The notes below the pieces were generated by a model. That model worked only from the letters and a program-made list of their open reading frames with translations. It searched no databases and was not told the origin of the DNA. 64,000 nucleotides of DNA from Volutella citrinella (Eukaryota > Ascomycota > Sordariomycetes > Hypocreales > Nectriaceae): assembly GCA_034401135.1 (NCBI GenBank), contig JAWZSP010000008.1, forward strand, positions 682,001-746,000, given 5' to 3'. Shown here piece after piece: positions 45,367 to 57,209 of this stretch. Made by a program: the position numbers and the translations under genes. Position 1 is the stretch's first letter; every line of letters starts with the position of its first letter.

Positions 45367-46881
45367 ATGGAACCGCCCACGAGGACCGCGCAGCAGGGGC
45401 TGCTGAGTATCGGCGACCTGCCTGAAGAGATACTCCATCTCATCTTCACCAACTGCTGCATGCACTGTTGCGGCCACAGCATCAAGGTCTACAAACCGAG
45501 TCTGGACAACATCATGCCCGAGACATTCCACAATGACCTCCGAGCATTGTGTTTGACCTCCAAGGCGTTTCGAAAAGTGGCACAGCCTCTGCTTTTCCAC
45601 CTTTGCATTAGCAGGATGGCGAACCCGGGAACCCAGATGCGCACGCGGCTGACATTGCTCCTGCGTACATTGGACGAGCGGGAGGACCTGCTTCACCACG
45701 TCAAGTCGCTTGACATCGATTGCTTCGACAAGCAGTGCACATGCTGCTATCCGTGGGGGGAGAACGCCACGCCTGCCCAGGAGGAAATCTGCGACAAGGT
45801 GGCAGCAAAGACCGGCTTTCCCCTTGAGCCGGGATGCTATTACGAAGACAATTTTGAAGAGACGCTTGTGCAACTAATGCTGAGTCGAATACCCTGCTTG
45901 GAAGAACTAAATATTTGCATGCCTTTGTCCTGGAAGTTTGAGCTACTGGGGAAGTGGTTGAGTGGAAAAGGCCCCAACGGTAAAGACAGAGAATGTTGTT
46001 TGTCCACTATCAAGCACATGGAACTCGACTTGGACAAGCGAGAAGACGACCATTGTGAGGATGGCCACGAGGAATGCGATCGCCCAACAAGAGAAAGCCC
46101 CGTGGAGCGTCTCCTGATTGAATCCTCCCCGCGGCTCGAGCTGCTCTGCTGCACGGCAGGCGGACTAGACGGCCTGCCGACTCTCCCACGTCTAAAATCA
46201 CTCCAGATCTTTGCGAGAGGCTCGTGGAAGGGGAAACTGAACAAACTGTTGCAAGGACTGCCTGGGTTGAAAGAACTCAGCTATGGCACAGGGAACGAAC
46301 ACGCACCAATGGCCCAAGAAATCCAGGAGGCACTAGCACGACACAAAGATAAGCTGGAGAAGCTCGATATCGGATTCGAGCGGTTCGTTATGTTGGATGG
46401 GGGACACTACCGCGAAGACTGGGAGCCACCGGCAGTGCCCGAGTTCACAATGTCACCCCTCAAGGACTTTACGGCACTGCAGTCCCTCACGCTGGAGCCT
46501 GGGATGATCTGGCCGACGACAAAGTCCAGCTTTACGCTGGACCCGTTGCCAATGGACGAGGAGCGGCTTGTGCAGTTCCTGCCCAAGGGCTTGGAGGAGC
46601 TCTTTGTCATGAATTTCTCCAGCCAGCCACCCATGAAGGGCCTAGCAGAAGCATACCGCGAGGGTCGGTTTAAGGACCTCCGACACGTCTTGTGGCTCGA
46701 GTGGCCCGATGAACGCTACATGGACCTGGGAAATAGCCAGGATGCCAACTGGCTCGAGGGCGGCGGGTGGCAGGCGACTGCGGACGGACCTGCGCAGTGC
46801 TTTGCGTTTTGTCGCTACGACCATGCTTTTCCGAGCTGGACGTCGCTCTGGGAGGAAGGCCACAGACGGTACCGCACGTAG
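45367..46881 (+). CDS. F-box / leucine-rich-repeat-like protein
   Basis: Single exon, 504 aa from the ATG of MEPPTRTAQQ. The N-terminus has an F-box (LLSIGDLPEEILHLIFTNC, then LRALCLTSKAFRKVAQPLLF), interrupted by a Cys-rich insertion (CCMHCCGHS). Fungal F-box proteins recruit substrates to SCF ubiquitin ligases through Skp1. The remaining 400 residues contain leucine-rich stretches with irregular LRR spacing (CLEELNICMPLS, LPRLKSLQIFARG, LPGLKELSYGTG, DKLEKLDIGFERF, ALQSLTLEPG). Cys content is high in the first 200 residues. Substrate unknown. It belongs to a large, rapidly turning-over fungal family. Confidence 0.88.
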   Translation: MEPPTRTAQQGLLSIGDLPEEILHLIFTNCCMHCCGHSIKVYKPSLDNIMPETFHNDLRALCLTSKAFRKVAQPLLFHLCISRMANPGTQMRTRLTLLLRTLDEREDLLHHVKSLDIDCFDKQCTCCYPWGENATPAQEEICDKVAAKTGFPLEPGCYYEDNFEETLVQLMLSRIPCLEELNICMPLSWKFELLGKWLSGKGPNGKDRECCLSTIKHMELDLDKREDDHCEDGHEECDRPTRESPVERLLIESSPRLELLCCTAGGLDGLPTLPRLKSLQIFARGSWKGKLNKLLQGLPGLKELSYGTGNEHAPMAQEIQEALARHKDKLEKLDIGFERFVMLDGGHYREDWEPPAVPEFTMSPLKDFTALQSLTLEPGMIWPTTKSSFTLDPLPMDEERLVQFLPKGLEELFVMNFSSQPPMKGLAEAYREGRFKDLRHVLWLEWPDERYMDLGNSQDANWLEGGGWQATADGPAQCFAFCRYDHAFPSWTSLWEEGHRRYRT

Positions 46882-47697
46882 GCTGATGAATGAGGGGCGC
46901 AACTAGCAGGGTAATTCGAGGATGCATCATCTGAGGGGTGGGTGTCCTTTGCTGGGAAGCATTCCCATTACCAACTAGAACGAAACATGATGAAAACGAA
47001 TATTCTGGGCGATTGGGGCAACTCTGCGACCCTGACCCTATAGATTATGCTTCCTGCTTCTTGATTGGCGCCGACCGCCTCGGCTGCTCGCAACCGATCT
47101 GAGCCCCGTAGGGCAGTGCATCCTGGTTCCGCTTAGGTGTTTACTGCTGAGCATCTGCAGCCAACAGAAGTGGCGCTGGGGATATCCGCATTCAGCCCTG
47201 GCGGGGGTCGCAAAGCGGCTGCTATAGGCGGCCTAGCCCCGGGACCTCCACAGCCCGAAACCCCTCTGAGCGGCAGGGCATGATCAGTGTAGCAGGGGTG
47301 GCGATCGCGACGAGAAGCCTGATTGCGAGATAATCAAGGTGAACCCGTATGTCTATGTTATTGTCCATGTGAACTGAACCGAGAGACCCCATACATGACG
47401 CACGCCGTGCCAGTGTCCGGCCGAACTCCAGGTTAACAATGCCTGGCGTCGCAACTTGGCTGTGTCGCCGCTAACATGGGGGAAGCACCAATACAGCTAG
47501 TCCTCTGCGACACGCTCACAGCACCACGCAGCGATGGATAAAGCTGGGAATGGTAGGGCTGAGCATCGTGTATTAGGCCCCAACGTCAATATATATCGTA
47601 TGGTTTGAAGCCTTTGCCCTGTAATTCTTCCATTGAGGCCGCCTGGTCGTCGATACATAAGTTCAGCCTGGATGCTCCCTCACTCTCTGTCTCGGAC
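46882..47697. other. Intergenic region
   Basis: No supported gene. The frame of the next gene is open back to about 47605, but without an ATG. Confidence 0.35.
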
Positions 47698-48690
47698 ATG
47701 TTGGCTCTATCGCGGGTCGAGGCTACACCTGATGCCAACAAGGCGAGCTGCGCAGACACGCATGCCCACGAAGCCATGACAACGGAATTCTTCAGCAACG
47801 CAAAAAACAAATCGGAGGACTACGACATCATCGATGACCAAGTCGATGCTCTTAGGGCATGTCTGGAGGGCACGCTGACGGTAGCGGAAACTGCTACGCG
47901 CATGTCGCTTTACACGGAGGCGGCTGGCACGGCTTCGGACACGGAGAAGCGGCTGAGCGGGCTATGGACGCTGCTCAACGACACGGCTATCTGGGTACCA
48001 CTGGCCCATCCAACCATCATCTCCATCCTACAGGTGATCCGGACATTTCCCAGAGGAGGACGAGGAACACAGTGGCGGGCACCAGCTGGGCTGGACGAAG
48101 GTTACTACTGGACGGAACTCATAGACTGGGGCATCCACTGGGCCAACAAGTTCCACGGTAGGTCAACAACCGACGGGCATGGCAGCTGTAGCTAACGGGG
48201 GAGTTTAAAAACAGGCCACGCCGTCAGCTTCCTGGAGGAAAAGAGCACGCAGGCCGAGCACCGTATGCTGCAGAAGATGGCGTGGACCAACGCGTGCGCC
48301 TTCTCGGGCCACCTCGCCGCGACGGGGGACCAGGCGCTGTCATCGTACGGAGCGAGCCTCGACCGGGCTACGCGGGCCATCGCCGAGGCACTGGAGCGGG
48401 ATGACGGCGGCTTAGAGTCCGATAGTCTCGAGGCGGCGGCGCGCCTGGTGGAGCTGGCCGCGGCGGAGCTGTACGGGCGGAGCGCGAGGGGAGAGCCCCG
48501 AGGCATGCCGGTCGTGCCGGGAGGGCTGTGGCAGGGGCCGCATGGCTTCTCGATGGCGAGATGGGAGTTTTGGAAGGATAGATGGGTCGGGATGACTCTT
48601 GAGGAGGGCGTTTCGGACGAGGGCCGGCAGATGGCGGAGGATGCCCTCGGGGCGATGATGATGGTGGAGGTGGGTGGCCGGGGGGGTTGA
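47698..48690 (+). CDS. DUF3632-type protein
   Basis: Two exons, join(47698..48157, 48215..48690), about 311 aa. The 57-bp intron has donor GTAGGT, a GCTAAC branch site and acceptor CAG. The start is uncertain: 47698 (MLALSRVEAT) is used, but 47776 (MTTEFFSNAK) would give a protein closer to its relatives. Conserved-looking parts are the helical opening (DDQVDALRACLEGTLTVAETA), RLSGLWTLLNDTAIWVPLAHP, LLQVIRTFP-like IISILQVIRTFP, YYWTELIDWGIHWANKF, ATGDQALSSYG, and GGLWQGPHGFSMARWEFWKDRW. These match my memory of the fungal DUF3632 family, which has no known activity. No signal peptide. No catalytic motif visible. Confidence 0.82.
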
Positions 48691-50274
48691 GTGAGTGAGA
48701 GGCTGCTTGGGACGACTTGTAAAGTCTTGGCACGAGTCCTTCAATGTGTAGACCAAGTTATGAGTTTGATAGTTGGTAAATCGATGCGGCGCGTCTCCAA
48801 CAATCCCCGCCACTCCTGCCGACCCGATGTGACGCTGGATCTACAGGTTGGGTCTGGTCAAGTCTGGCGACGTTACAGGCTTACGACTATACGGCATGGT
48901 GCAGAGACGGTGAAGTGCCGATGTGACATGTGTCTATCCTATTCAATAGGTACGAACGGCCCAAGCAAGAGAGGGCATGGACATGTTGGCTTGAAGGTTG
49001 GGCGCCGCCACTGCAGGTGCAAAGCCTAAGAGAGTGCGTGCATCCAGTGAAACAGCCAGCCCAGCAACCCAGCCTTTTGGTAGGCCCGTCGCGCCATTGT
49101 ACGACCTTGGCTCAACAACCAAGCGTCGACCCGGCCCAGTCAATGGCGATGGCACCTATGCGAGACTGAGGTCAGAAACAGATGCGCATGGTGTGGTTGC
49201 ACAATTGCGACTCTGTCCCAGCCCCCCGTATTCCGCTCCCTGCACGTCAGGACTCTCTGTAGGACTCTACCAAGAAAACCCCGTCGCGACTCGGCCCCCC
49301 AACGCCGCCCAATCCGCTTGGCGACGCATGGATCGGCGCCAAATCCTGGGGCAGGGGAAGGGGGAAAGCGTAAGCGCAAGGGACGGAAGAACCGACCCTT
49401 TGGATGGGAGCCGGGGGAGGGTTTCTTGCGTTCGGTGCTGGCCGCGTCGAAATTCCCCGTTTCAGGGCCGTCATCGCGTGCCGATCTGGGATGTCTCTTG
49501 GGGCTTGGCCAGGGGGCTGGTGCCAGACGGCCAGCCACCCGCCCGGGAGCAGCCCGCCGTCCGCCCGTGCCACGATCTGGCCATGCGACCGCCAATCCCT
49601 TGCTCGCTCTACCTCGCAAAAATCGGGGACCCGTGCGCCGAATGGGCCGCTTGCTCAGGCCACGGCGGTGGAGTTGGTAGAGGGCCTGCACACGGGCGGC
49701 ATTTCCAGCTTTTTCCATTTTCCGGCGCCCCTTGTGCTGTGGCCCGGGCAGTTGGGAGAGAGTGTCTAGGCCCTCTGGGGTTGTCTCACTCGTATCAGCG
49801 GGGTGCTATATTTAGGCGGGGGCTTCCATTCCCAGCCGTTGCAGGCCCGGGGCGCCATACCACGGCCTTGGGTGGACCCATGGATGCCTGAGCAGCAGCA
49901 AATCGCCGCTAAATGGGCGGTTGGGGACTGGTGTGCGCAGGTGCCGCCCCATTGGATGCGTCCACGGTGAACTTCGACCTGGAGGGCACTGCGCTGCGCA
50001 ACAGAGGCCCATTGTGGGGCCGCCCGGTGCACCTGCATTCTCCCAACCACGTCAACCCCAGCCTCCAAGCATCGCGACAATGCAAGGCCCTGCATCGCCA
50101 GCCTGCCACTTTTCTTCCCCCTTCCTGCCCTTTCCCCCTCCGCCCCCCCGTCTCCCCCCTTTCACCTGCCCCGAGCCCTAGTCTCATGGAAGCAGCCCGG
50201 CCACCTGTCGCAATTTCAGATCGCCCTTCTTTAATTCCTTTCCCCCCGCCGCCATCTGCTCGCCTGTCCGTGTT
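48691..50274. promoter_or_regulatory. 1.6-kb intergenic region
   Basis: GC-rich upstream region of the coiled-coil gene. It has several 100-300-codon overlapping frames on both strands with Pro/Arg/Gly-rich, non-protein-like products. A C/T-rich tract at 50100-50270 immediately precedes the ATG. No gene supported. Confidence 0.35.
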
Positions 50275-51467
50275 ATGTTGTCCGCCACTCTCACCTCGCC
50301 CATGAACGCACCCGTCATCATGCCGCCCCAACCTATGCAGAACGTCGAGGAGCGAGGGATGCGCACTTCCCGCGAGGCCCGCGAAGCACAGCGCGCGGCC
50401 AAGAACGGCGGCCGCTACCGCCGCGACAGAGACGTCTCGCCCGTCGACGACTACCGCTACGGCGGCGAACAGCTCGAGGAGCCTCGATCCCCCGTTTCCG
50501 ACGTCGCACTGCAAGACGCGATGCTGGCACAGGCACAGCAGGTATGTTTCGCAGCGTAACCCACCCAACACGACGTCGAGCTCGTACTCGTCGCTGTTTG
50601 CTCTTCTTTTTTTCTTCACCGCCCAACCCCAAACCCAACGATGGCTCCGCTCCTTCTCCGACTATGCAATGCACTCTTTTCTGACCATGTATGCAGCAGC
50701 GGGTCGTCCCTGTGGGTCAAGTTTCCCGCAATCCCGGCCAGCGAAGACCCGTCAACGGCAACGGCATCGGCAGCAGCAACAGCACCCGCGGGCCACGTCC
50801 CCAGCCGTCCCAGGAGTCCCAGGGCAAGCCGCAGCCTCCGTCGTATCCCGGACCTCCCCTCGAGGATGGCCCAATTGGCCCTGGCCGCGGCTACAGACGC
50901 AACCCGCAACGCCGCCCCTCCGACTCTGAAGCTCCCCTTGCGTCTGGCCCAGGTCCCGTCCAGCACTCGCCCACGTCGCCGCCTCGCAACAACGGCCCCA
51001 ACATGCAGGGCCGCCGTCCCCAATCCATGATGCCCGACTCACAGCGTCGCCCGCCCTCGCCCGGCACCCGCTCCGTCTCCGGCAACTCCATCAGCCGCCT
51101 CAACAGCCCCAGCGTGAACAAGAGCGTCCTGCACCCGCTCGAACAGAAGATGCACGAGTACGACGTCCTCATGCAGGACGCCCAGGTCCAGATCTCCCAG
51201 CTCGACGACGAGCTGCGCATCCTCCAGGACCGCAAGCGCCAGGCCGAGGCGCGCTTCCACGAGGCCAAGAGCAAGCACGATGACTACGAGCGCCAGCACA
51301 GTGACGTCAGCCGTGCCCTCCGCGGCGAGCTCGTCAGCCGCCCGACCACCCCGCCCCAGCTCACCCCCATCATGCCACGCGTCGCCCGCACCGAGAGCTT
51401 CGAGATGCGGCCCGAAAGCCAGCATAGTGCCAAGCCCAGCCGCTTCCGCATGAGCTTCTTCAAATGA
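50275..51467 (+). CDS. Disordered coiled-coil protein, unrecognised
   Basis: Two exons, join(50275..50541, 50697..51467), 345 aa. The 155-bp intron has donor GTATGT, a TCTGACC branch site and acceptor ATGCAG. Residues 1-215 are disordered and rich in Pro, Arg, Ser, Gln and Asn, with many Ser-Pro and Arg-Arg-Pro sites (RRPSDSE, RRPPSPGTR) suited to proline-directed and basophilic kinases. Residues about 225-285 form one coiled coil (LEQKMHEYDVLMQDAQVQIS, then LDDELRILQDRKRQAEARFH). The tail has TPPQLTPIMPR and ends RFRMSFFK. Conserved coiled coil plus phosphosites suggest a cytoskeletal, septation or signalling scaffold, but I do not recognise the family. An alternative ATG lies at 50302. Confidence 0.85.
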
Positions 51468-52135
51468 ACGCCATGGTATCAGCCCGCGAGTCCCCCCCAG
51501 ATGGGGGGAGCTCCCAGTCGCTGGGGTCCAACGAATGTAATGACAATGTTATGAAATAAAACACAAAACACAAAACAGTCTCGCAGCCGGATGTAATTGG
51601 ATTCTCTAAACCCGGCTCTCGGTTCGGATGCACGGAAACACACACACATGGGTTATGGGGTACAATAATGGTGGTTTTATGTTTTGATAAACGGTTCACG
51701 GCGGTTCATGTTGGGGTAAATGTCAAAGCAATGTACATACTAGGATACAATCAAATTGAGTGTCGGAGATTTTGCCGACTGTTTTATGAGACTATCGCTC
51801 CAACTGCTCGATATATGATGGATTGATGGCCGCATTCTTGTTCATGAAGCCGCCATCGAATCAATGCCTAGGCGTACATGTATGCGGAAGGCTAAGCAGG
51901 TGTCTCCTCGACTGGAAATGCCTTAGAATGCGTAATTATGATTGCCGAATCACAGACTCAAGGTTTTAATAGGAATCACATCAATGAACCTGCCTGTCAT
52001 CAGGTCGTTTGCACGAGTCGGGGGTTATACATCCATTTTGCGCTCCCAAACATCTATGGCTTCCAGTATGCAGATGTTGATAGATTCAACAATTTCCTTT
52101 CGTAGTGCACATTCAAAACAGTCGAGCAGGCCTAT
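51468..52135. other. Convergent 3' intergenic region
   Basis: AT-rich 3' flanks of the coiled-coil gene (+) and the monooxygenase gene (-). No gene seen. Confidence 0.4.
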
Positions 52136-54814
52136 TCACAACTCGTTCTCGCCTGCCAGCTTTGCCAACACCCCTTCTCTCCATCCACACAGGCCAATCT
52201 GCGCCGCCGCCGGCCCGACGATGACCTGGCCAAGCGAAAAGCACACGCCAGCCCTCAAAGCCTCTGCAGTCGTGATGTAGCCTCGTCTCCGCATCTCAAA
52301 CACTTTATACACGCCTTGGACCACGACAGTTGCGGCGTTGAATGCCATGTCCCACTTCAGGAACTCTGTCACCTGTGCTTGCGCGGATAGACCCCCTTCT
52401 CGTACTGCCTGGCCGGGGAAGAAGACTCCAGCGATTGATGCACCTGGTGTCTTCCAGATGCTGTACATTGTGTACAAATGGTGCAGCGCAGCGGCGCCGA
52501 AGCTAACGGCGTAGACCTGCTTCAACAGCGCCGCGTCTCTCTTCTTCTGGCGCTTGTATACTTTTGATGGGTCACGAGGAACTTGCGGGTTCTGCTTCCT
52601 TCGAAGATAGGAGAGGCTTGCGGTCAGGGTGCCGACGAGAACCGGGCTAAACTGCCACAGCGCAGTGAAGTTCTGCCACCTATTCTTGTCTTTGAAAGGA
52701 TAAAGCATGGCCGCTGACGGCAGGAGGAATCCAAGAGCTAGGCTGGGCAGAATCGCTTCGGCCACCTCCTCCGGCACCTTGCGAAATGCAGTACCGGCGA
52801 GGGTATCGCCCATCGTGTTGGTGAATATGCTTGCTGTGTTGTAGAGAGGAGCAATGAGCCCGATTCCGCGGAGCTGGTACAGAACTCCGTAGACACTTGG
52901 CCTATCACCAGCAGTTTAGCAGGACTGTTGCCGAGGATCAAAATACTACATGTAGTTGCGACTCACCAAGAAAGAAGAGTGCCCTTGACTCCCATACGGT
53001 AGCTCTCAACCGTCCACTCTAGCATGGTGGCGTAGATGATCGGCATGAAGTAGGTGATCTGCGTTCTCGCAGGCGCGTTCTCGGGCGTAACGATGGCTCC
53101 AAATACCGATACCAGAACGCTAACAGTTCCATCAACCCCTGCGTTCCCAACGTACACTGTCTTCACGGGCGCACCCATGAAATCTGCGGGAACACTGGTG
53201 GGTGTGATACGCAAGTATTTGTTGGCAAGCCACATGACCGTCCCCTGGGCCAGAATGCCAATACCTCCCGCAAGAAGCCGGGCATGGCGCAGCGGCTTTG
53301 CTGGTAACTCGTGAGTGTAAGGCATCGTGTGTGAAGGCGCCTTGAGGGGCAGCATGTCAAGGCTCCCGGCGCCAGTGAACTGGTGTGACAAGGCCAGAGA
53401 GATTGCCTCCTGGGTGAGCAGACGGGGCACGACGTTGCCCGCGATGGCATGCAGTAGCGTTTCTCGAGACTCTAGCTGCTGACGGTCGTGGGAGTCCTTG
53501 GTCAGGAACTGGACGCGATCCCAGCGATCGGCCTGCGTGTTTTGGCAAATGTCCTCAAACTGCTCGACAGTGAGCTTGCGGCCCTCGCCGCCTACTTTGT
53601 CAAACAGGTAGTTCGCAAAGGATGCTGCAGATTCAATGCCTGAGTTGCCACCATGGCCGGTAAGTGGCTGAAACTAGGCATGATGTAAGTCTCATGAGTG
53701 TGGCAGAATAGTCCTCATGGCATACCTTGTGGGCTGCGTCACCAAGTGTCATGATTCTCTTGTACGACCACTTCTCAAAAACGTGCTCTTCAAGTGGAGT
53801 CAGTATACTTGGGTGCGTCTGGCAAGCGAACAAGTCAGAGAATACGACGCCCGGGGTAGCGTGGTCGTTGGCGTGGGCCATTGCAAAATTCCGTGCATCT
53901 TGTTGCGTGTATCGAGGGATGCTGTCGCCGAACAGCGTTGTCGGCAGCTTCTCGAATATAAACCAGTAAATCTTGCCATCTGGGCCGGTGACGACAAGGC
54001 GAGAAGAATTGCCAGTTCCCGAGACGTAATGAATCCCACGTGTCAGGAACTTCTCGTCGGGCCTGGATGTGCCGAAGAGACACTTGTAAAAGCATGGCAC
54101 CTCTTGGGCCGCAGAGTTGGCAATAGCTCGACAGATGGTTTGGAATGTGTTGGAACCACTTACTGGACCACTCATCTTCTGGGAAGTAACCGGGCGATTC
54201 CTTCTTGGCAATGCGCCACATTTCTTGTCGAACGGCGCTGTGGATTCCGTCTGCCCCAATAACAACATCTCCTTCAAAGGATTCTCCCGTGGACGTTGTG
54301 ACCAAGACATCATCATCGCTCGTATCTACTGCAACGACATCCTTTCCGGTAAGAATTTTGTCTTTTGATTGGAGTGTGCCATACAAATCCTGGAGCAGAA
54401 ACTGCCGATCCATGAAGATGGGACCGTAGCCATGTCTATGGATTTGTGTCACAATTAGCAAGGCTGTCACTGCACTACAACAAACAGCATCATTAACCTG
54501 GGAACTCACTGCTCAGCAAGGCGCTTTGCGGCGTCTTGGACGCAATATATCACCTCACCTGATGAAGTTCGACCAAAATAGTCGTCCAAGGGCATGTCAG
54601 CCCTGACAGAGAGAATGTTGTCTGCGCATCCGAGCTGATCGAGGATCCGCAGGCCATTTGGCCACAGACAGATGCTGGCTCCGATCTGGGGGGCCAGATT
54701 CTCGTACTTCTCAAGCACCACGAAATCGATTCCCAATTTCTCAAAGACATGGGCGACGGTGAGCCCAGTCACGCTCCCGCCGACGATGATGGCTTTGAAC
54801 TTGGAGTCGGGCAT
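52136..54814 (-). CDS. FAD-dependent monooxygenase fused to a polytopic membrane domain
   Basis: Five exons, complement(52136..52901, 52967..53673, 53726..54102, 54164..54435, 54510..54814), 808 aa. Residues 1-430 are a group A flavin monooxygenase of the PaxM type: a dinucleotide fold ([20 protein letters not shown]), the DG motif [21 protein letters not shown], and the GD motif [18 protein letters not shown]. PaxM relatives epoxidise polyprenyl chains in indole-diterpene and meroterpenoid pathways. Residues about 445-808 are a separate hydrophobic half with 7-9 likely membrane helices ([78 protein letters not shown]). Plain PaxM proteins are about 470 aa, so this is a real C-terminal extension in frame across two introns. 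The acceptor of exon 3 (CCAAG before AGGTGCC) is chosen over a nearer one that would give a 37-nt intron. Confidence 0.9.
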
Positions 54815-57209
54815 GGCGGGCGCCTGCACAGGGATGAGACTGCCAAAGGTGACGATTAATAATGCCAAGGTAGGATGCAAATGAGGAAAGGATGGGGAAA
54901 CTCGGGCACCGAAATGCAGCGGGTGAAAGGGAGTCAATATTCTCCCGAACCGAAGGACGTCGAGGACCCTGTAAGCAAGTATGGCTGGGGTTTCCTAACG
55001 ATTCTACGGCGCCTGTTACGCATTCTGTTTCTCAGACTGCAAGTCATGCTGATTTGCGTCTTGGCACCAACAGGGCGTTGGATCATACCTTCTTTGTGCC
55101 GCAACACCGCGGCCTGAGACGATTTCAGGTCACGTCAACTTCGACAAGGTCTGGTGTTGGCAATGATTACTTGCATACTGCATGAAGCGGGCATATTCTC
55201 AGCGCACAATGCTACCCAAAACGGATTAGATAGGCTTCCGGCTCCACCGCTTTGACAGCCAACTGGCCTTCGTAGCTTCTCAGGCATGCGAAACTTACTT
55301 ACATGCTCGTTTCAGAATATGTAGAGTCAGGTAGCTCTGGCGGCTTTTACTTCCGCATCACGACGGCAAATTGACGGAACGACATGAAGGTTGGTGACTT
55401 CTGGGCAAGCTCAATTCTGCGTTGATGTGTGTAAGGCCCGTCTGAAACATGCCAATGCCATTGGAATGGCCAACAGGAGCTGTGCTCAGCAGCCAGTAAG
55501 GCCAAGTATGATAATGCCACCCAGTGGAGAATACCTGCAGTGCAAAGGGAGCCTGGGAAGCACCTGGAGACTGGACTTGCGGCTAGGCCTGTCCTAGAGG
55601 GTGATTCGACTGTTAGAGGCGGTAGCGATGCAGAGTGAAAGTCAACAATCAACATGCTTCCAAGGTCTATATATGTGTTCGAGAGCCTCACTCAATGTTG
55701 CCTCGATGCCACCTGCAAATGCGAGCAGGAGCTTGGATCGCTCCCCAAACCATGCTCTAATTCTCTCGAACACTCACAGGATCAATCAGTCTGAAAATAG
55801 TTGCTGGAGCTCGCTGACAAGCACGGGGCGGCTTCAGCGACTTGCGTTACCGACCAGAGACTGGACCTGGAGTCTTGGAGGGGATGGGAAGCCAGGTTGA
55901 AGCCGGAGCTCAACTGGCATGAACTGAAAATACCCTCGGTGAAACATCTCCAATCCGGGAAGATGGTAACCCTTTTAATCCTATGAAATCATCGGTGAGT
56001 AGTCAAACTTAAGACTCCTTGTCTTTCTGCCGCAGCTTGTCGAGCTCGGTGTCCAAGTGATCATGCCCCTGGATCCGTGCAATGGACCTAGTGTTTGCGG
56101 TAGGGCGACTCGAACTGCGCCTTCGGGCTGCGAAGTACACTGCCCGGCTCCTCCCATCCTTGAAGAAGTGGATTTGGACAAATCAACATCCTGGCTGGAC
56201 AGGTCGACCAAGTTCGCAAGTCTTGCTCACACATGTGCCTCTTCGCCAGACGCCCTTTCGTAGCGCCCGTGAAGGAGGCAGTCATGATCTCCGACAGGGA
56301 TAGCCATCACTTGAAGGACCTGCCGGCTGGAGGGAGCAGCGGGCACGGGCCTCGAATGTGGCTGCACTTGATGTTGGATCGGGCTTGATCAACGACGTGG
56401 CGTGCTTGGAAGCTGGTATTCACTTTTCTGTGATTGGCCAATGCGCAATGGCACTGCAGATGGACTTTCTTCTCAGACCGAGCTAATCATGCGTTGAGGA
56501 GGAGTCACCAGTGGTGTAACCTGCAGAGAGGGCGTTTTCGGGACGGGTTATTGAGGCACGGCTTTTCATGAGCGAGTGCGAGAACTCTGGAAGTGGCCTA
56601 AGGATTCCGCAGTGCCGGCTTGTGAGTAGGATCAGGATCAGACGTCGGATTCTATATCTTGTCGACGATGTCGAGACACAGCCACGCTGCGCAGAGTTTT
56701 CTGCACACAGCGGCGTTTGGCGGTGTTTGGCAGGCGAATCTCGGCCGCAGCCGTCAACCCATTCTTAAAAAGTAGTAGCGAGGAGCCTAAATATGATGAT
56801 GCACTCCACATGCTGATGGGGAATTGTCGGCTTCCACGCGGCCTCTCAACCTCAGCGATGGCACTTCTGAACCCCGGGCACTAGGGCTGGGGAGCGCAAC
56901 TCCAGGCGACAGCCTACAGGGGACCGGCGACGGAGATAGATGACTGCCACAGCCACGCCTTGCCAGATCGGGGCGCGGGGGCAGGCCATGGCGAGAAGTT
57001 GTGGGCTGGGATGGCTCTGGACTGGCTGACAAGGGTGGCCCTATAAAACAGCGTCCCATCCCCGATAATGTCTGTTCCCCGAAAAGATGCAAACTGCCAA
57101 CATTGCCGAGCTGCTCGCTTGAGAGTGCCCTGCATGCTTCCTGGACATACGCCAATGCCGATACGGTTTGCCTACATACCAATACGGCACTGCTGGACTA
57201 CTGGGCCAC
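54815..57209. promoter_or_regulatory. 2.4-kb divergent intergenic region
   Basis: It separates the monooxygenase (-) and the C6 regulator (+). No protein-like frame, tRNA or strong repeat. Short overlapping frames only. Confidence 0.4.

Noticed and set aside
45277..45873. 198-codon minus-strand frame
   Set aside because: Antisense to the F-box gene, with no recognisable domain.
48998..49891. 297-codon plus-strand frame in the 48.7-50.3 kb gap
   Set aside because: No ORF-like amino-acid composition, overlaps equally long frames on the other strand in GC-rich DNA, and has no domain or splice support.
54126..54163. Short 37-nt intron option in the monooxygenase gene (acceptor CGAG)
   Set aside because: Too short for a fungal spliceosomal intron. 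The 61-nt alternative gives the PaxM-like [12 protein letters not shown] sequence.
53717..54262. 181-codon plus-strand frame
   Set aside because: Antisense to the monooxygenase exons, whose motifs and splice sites are clear on the minus strand.
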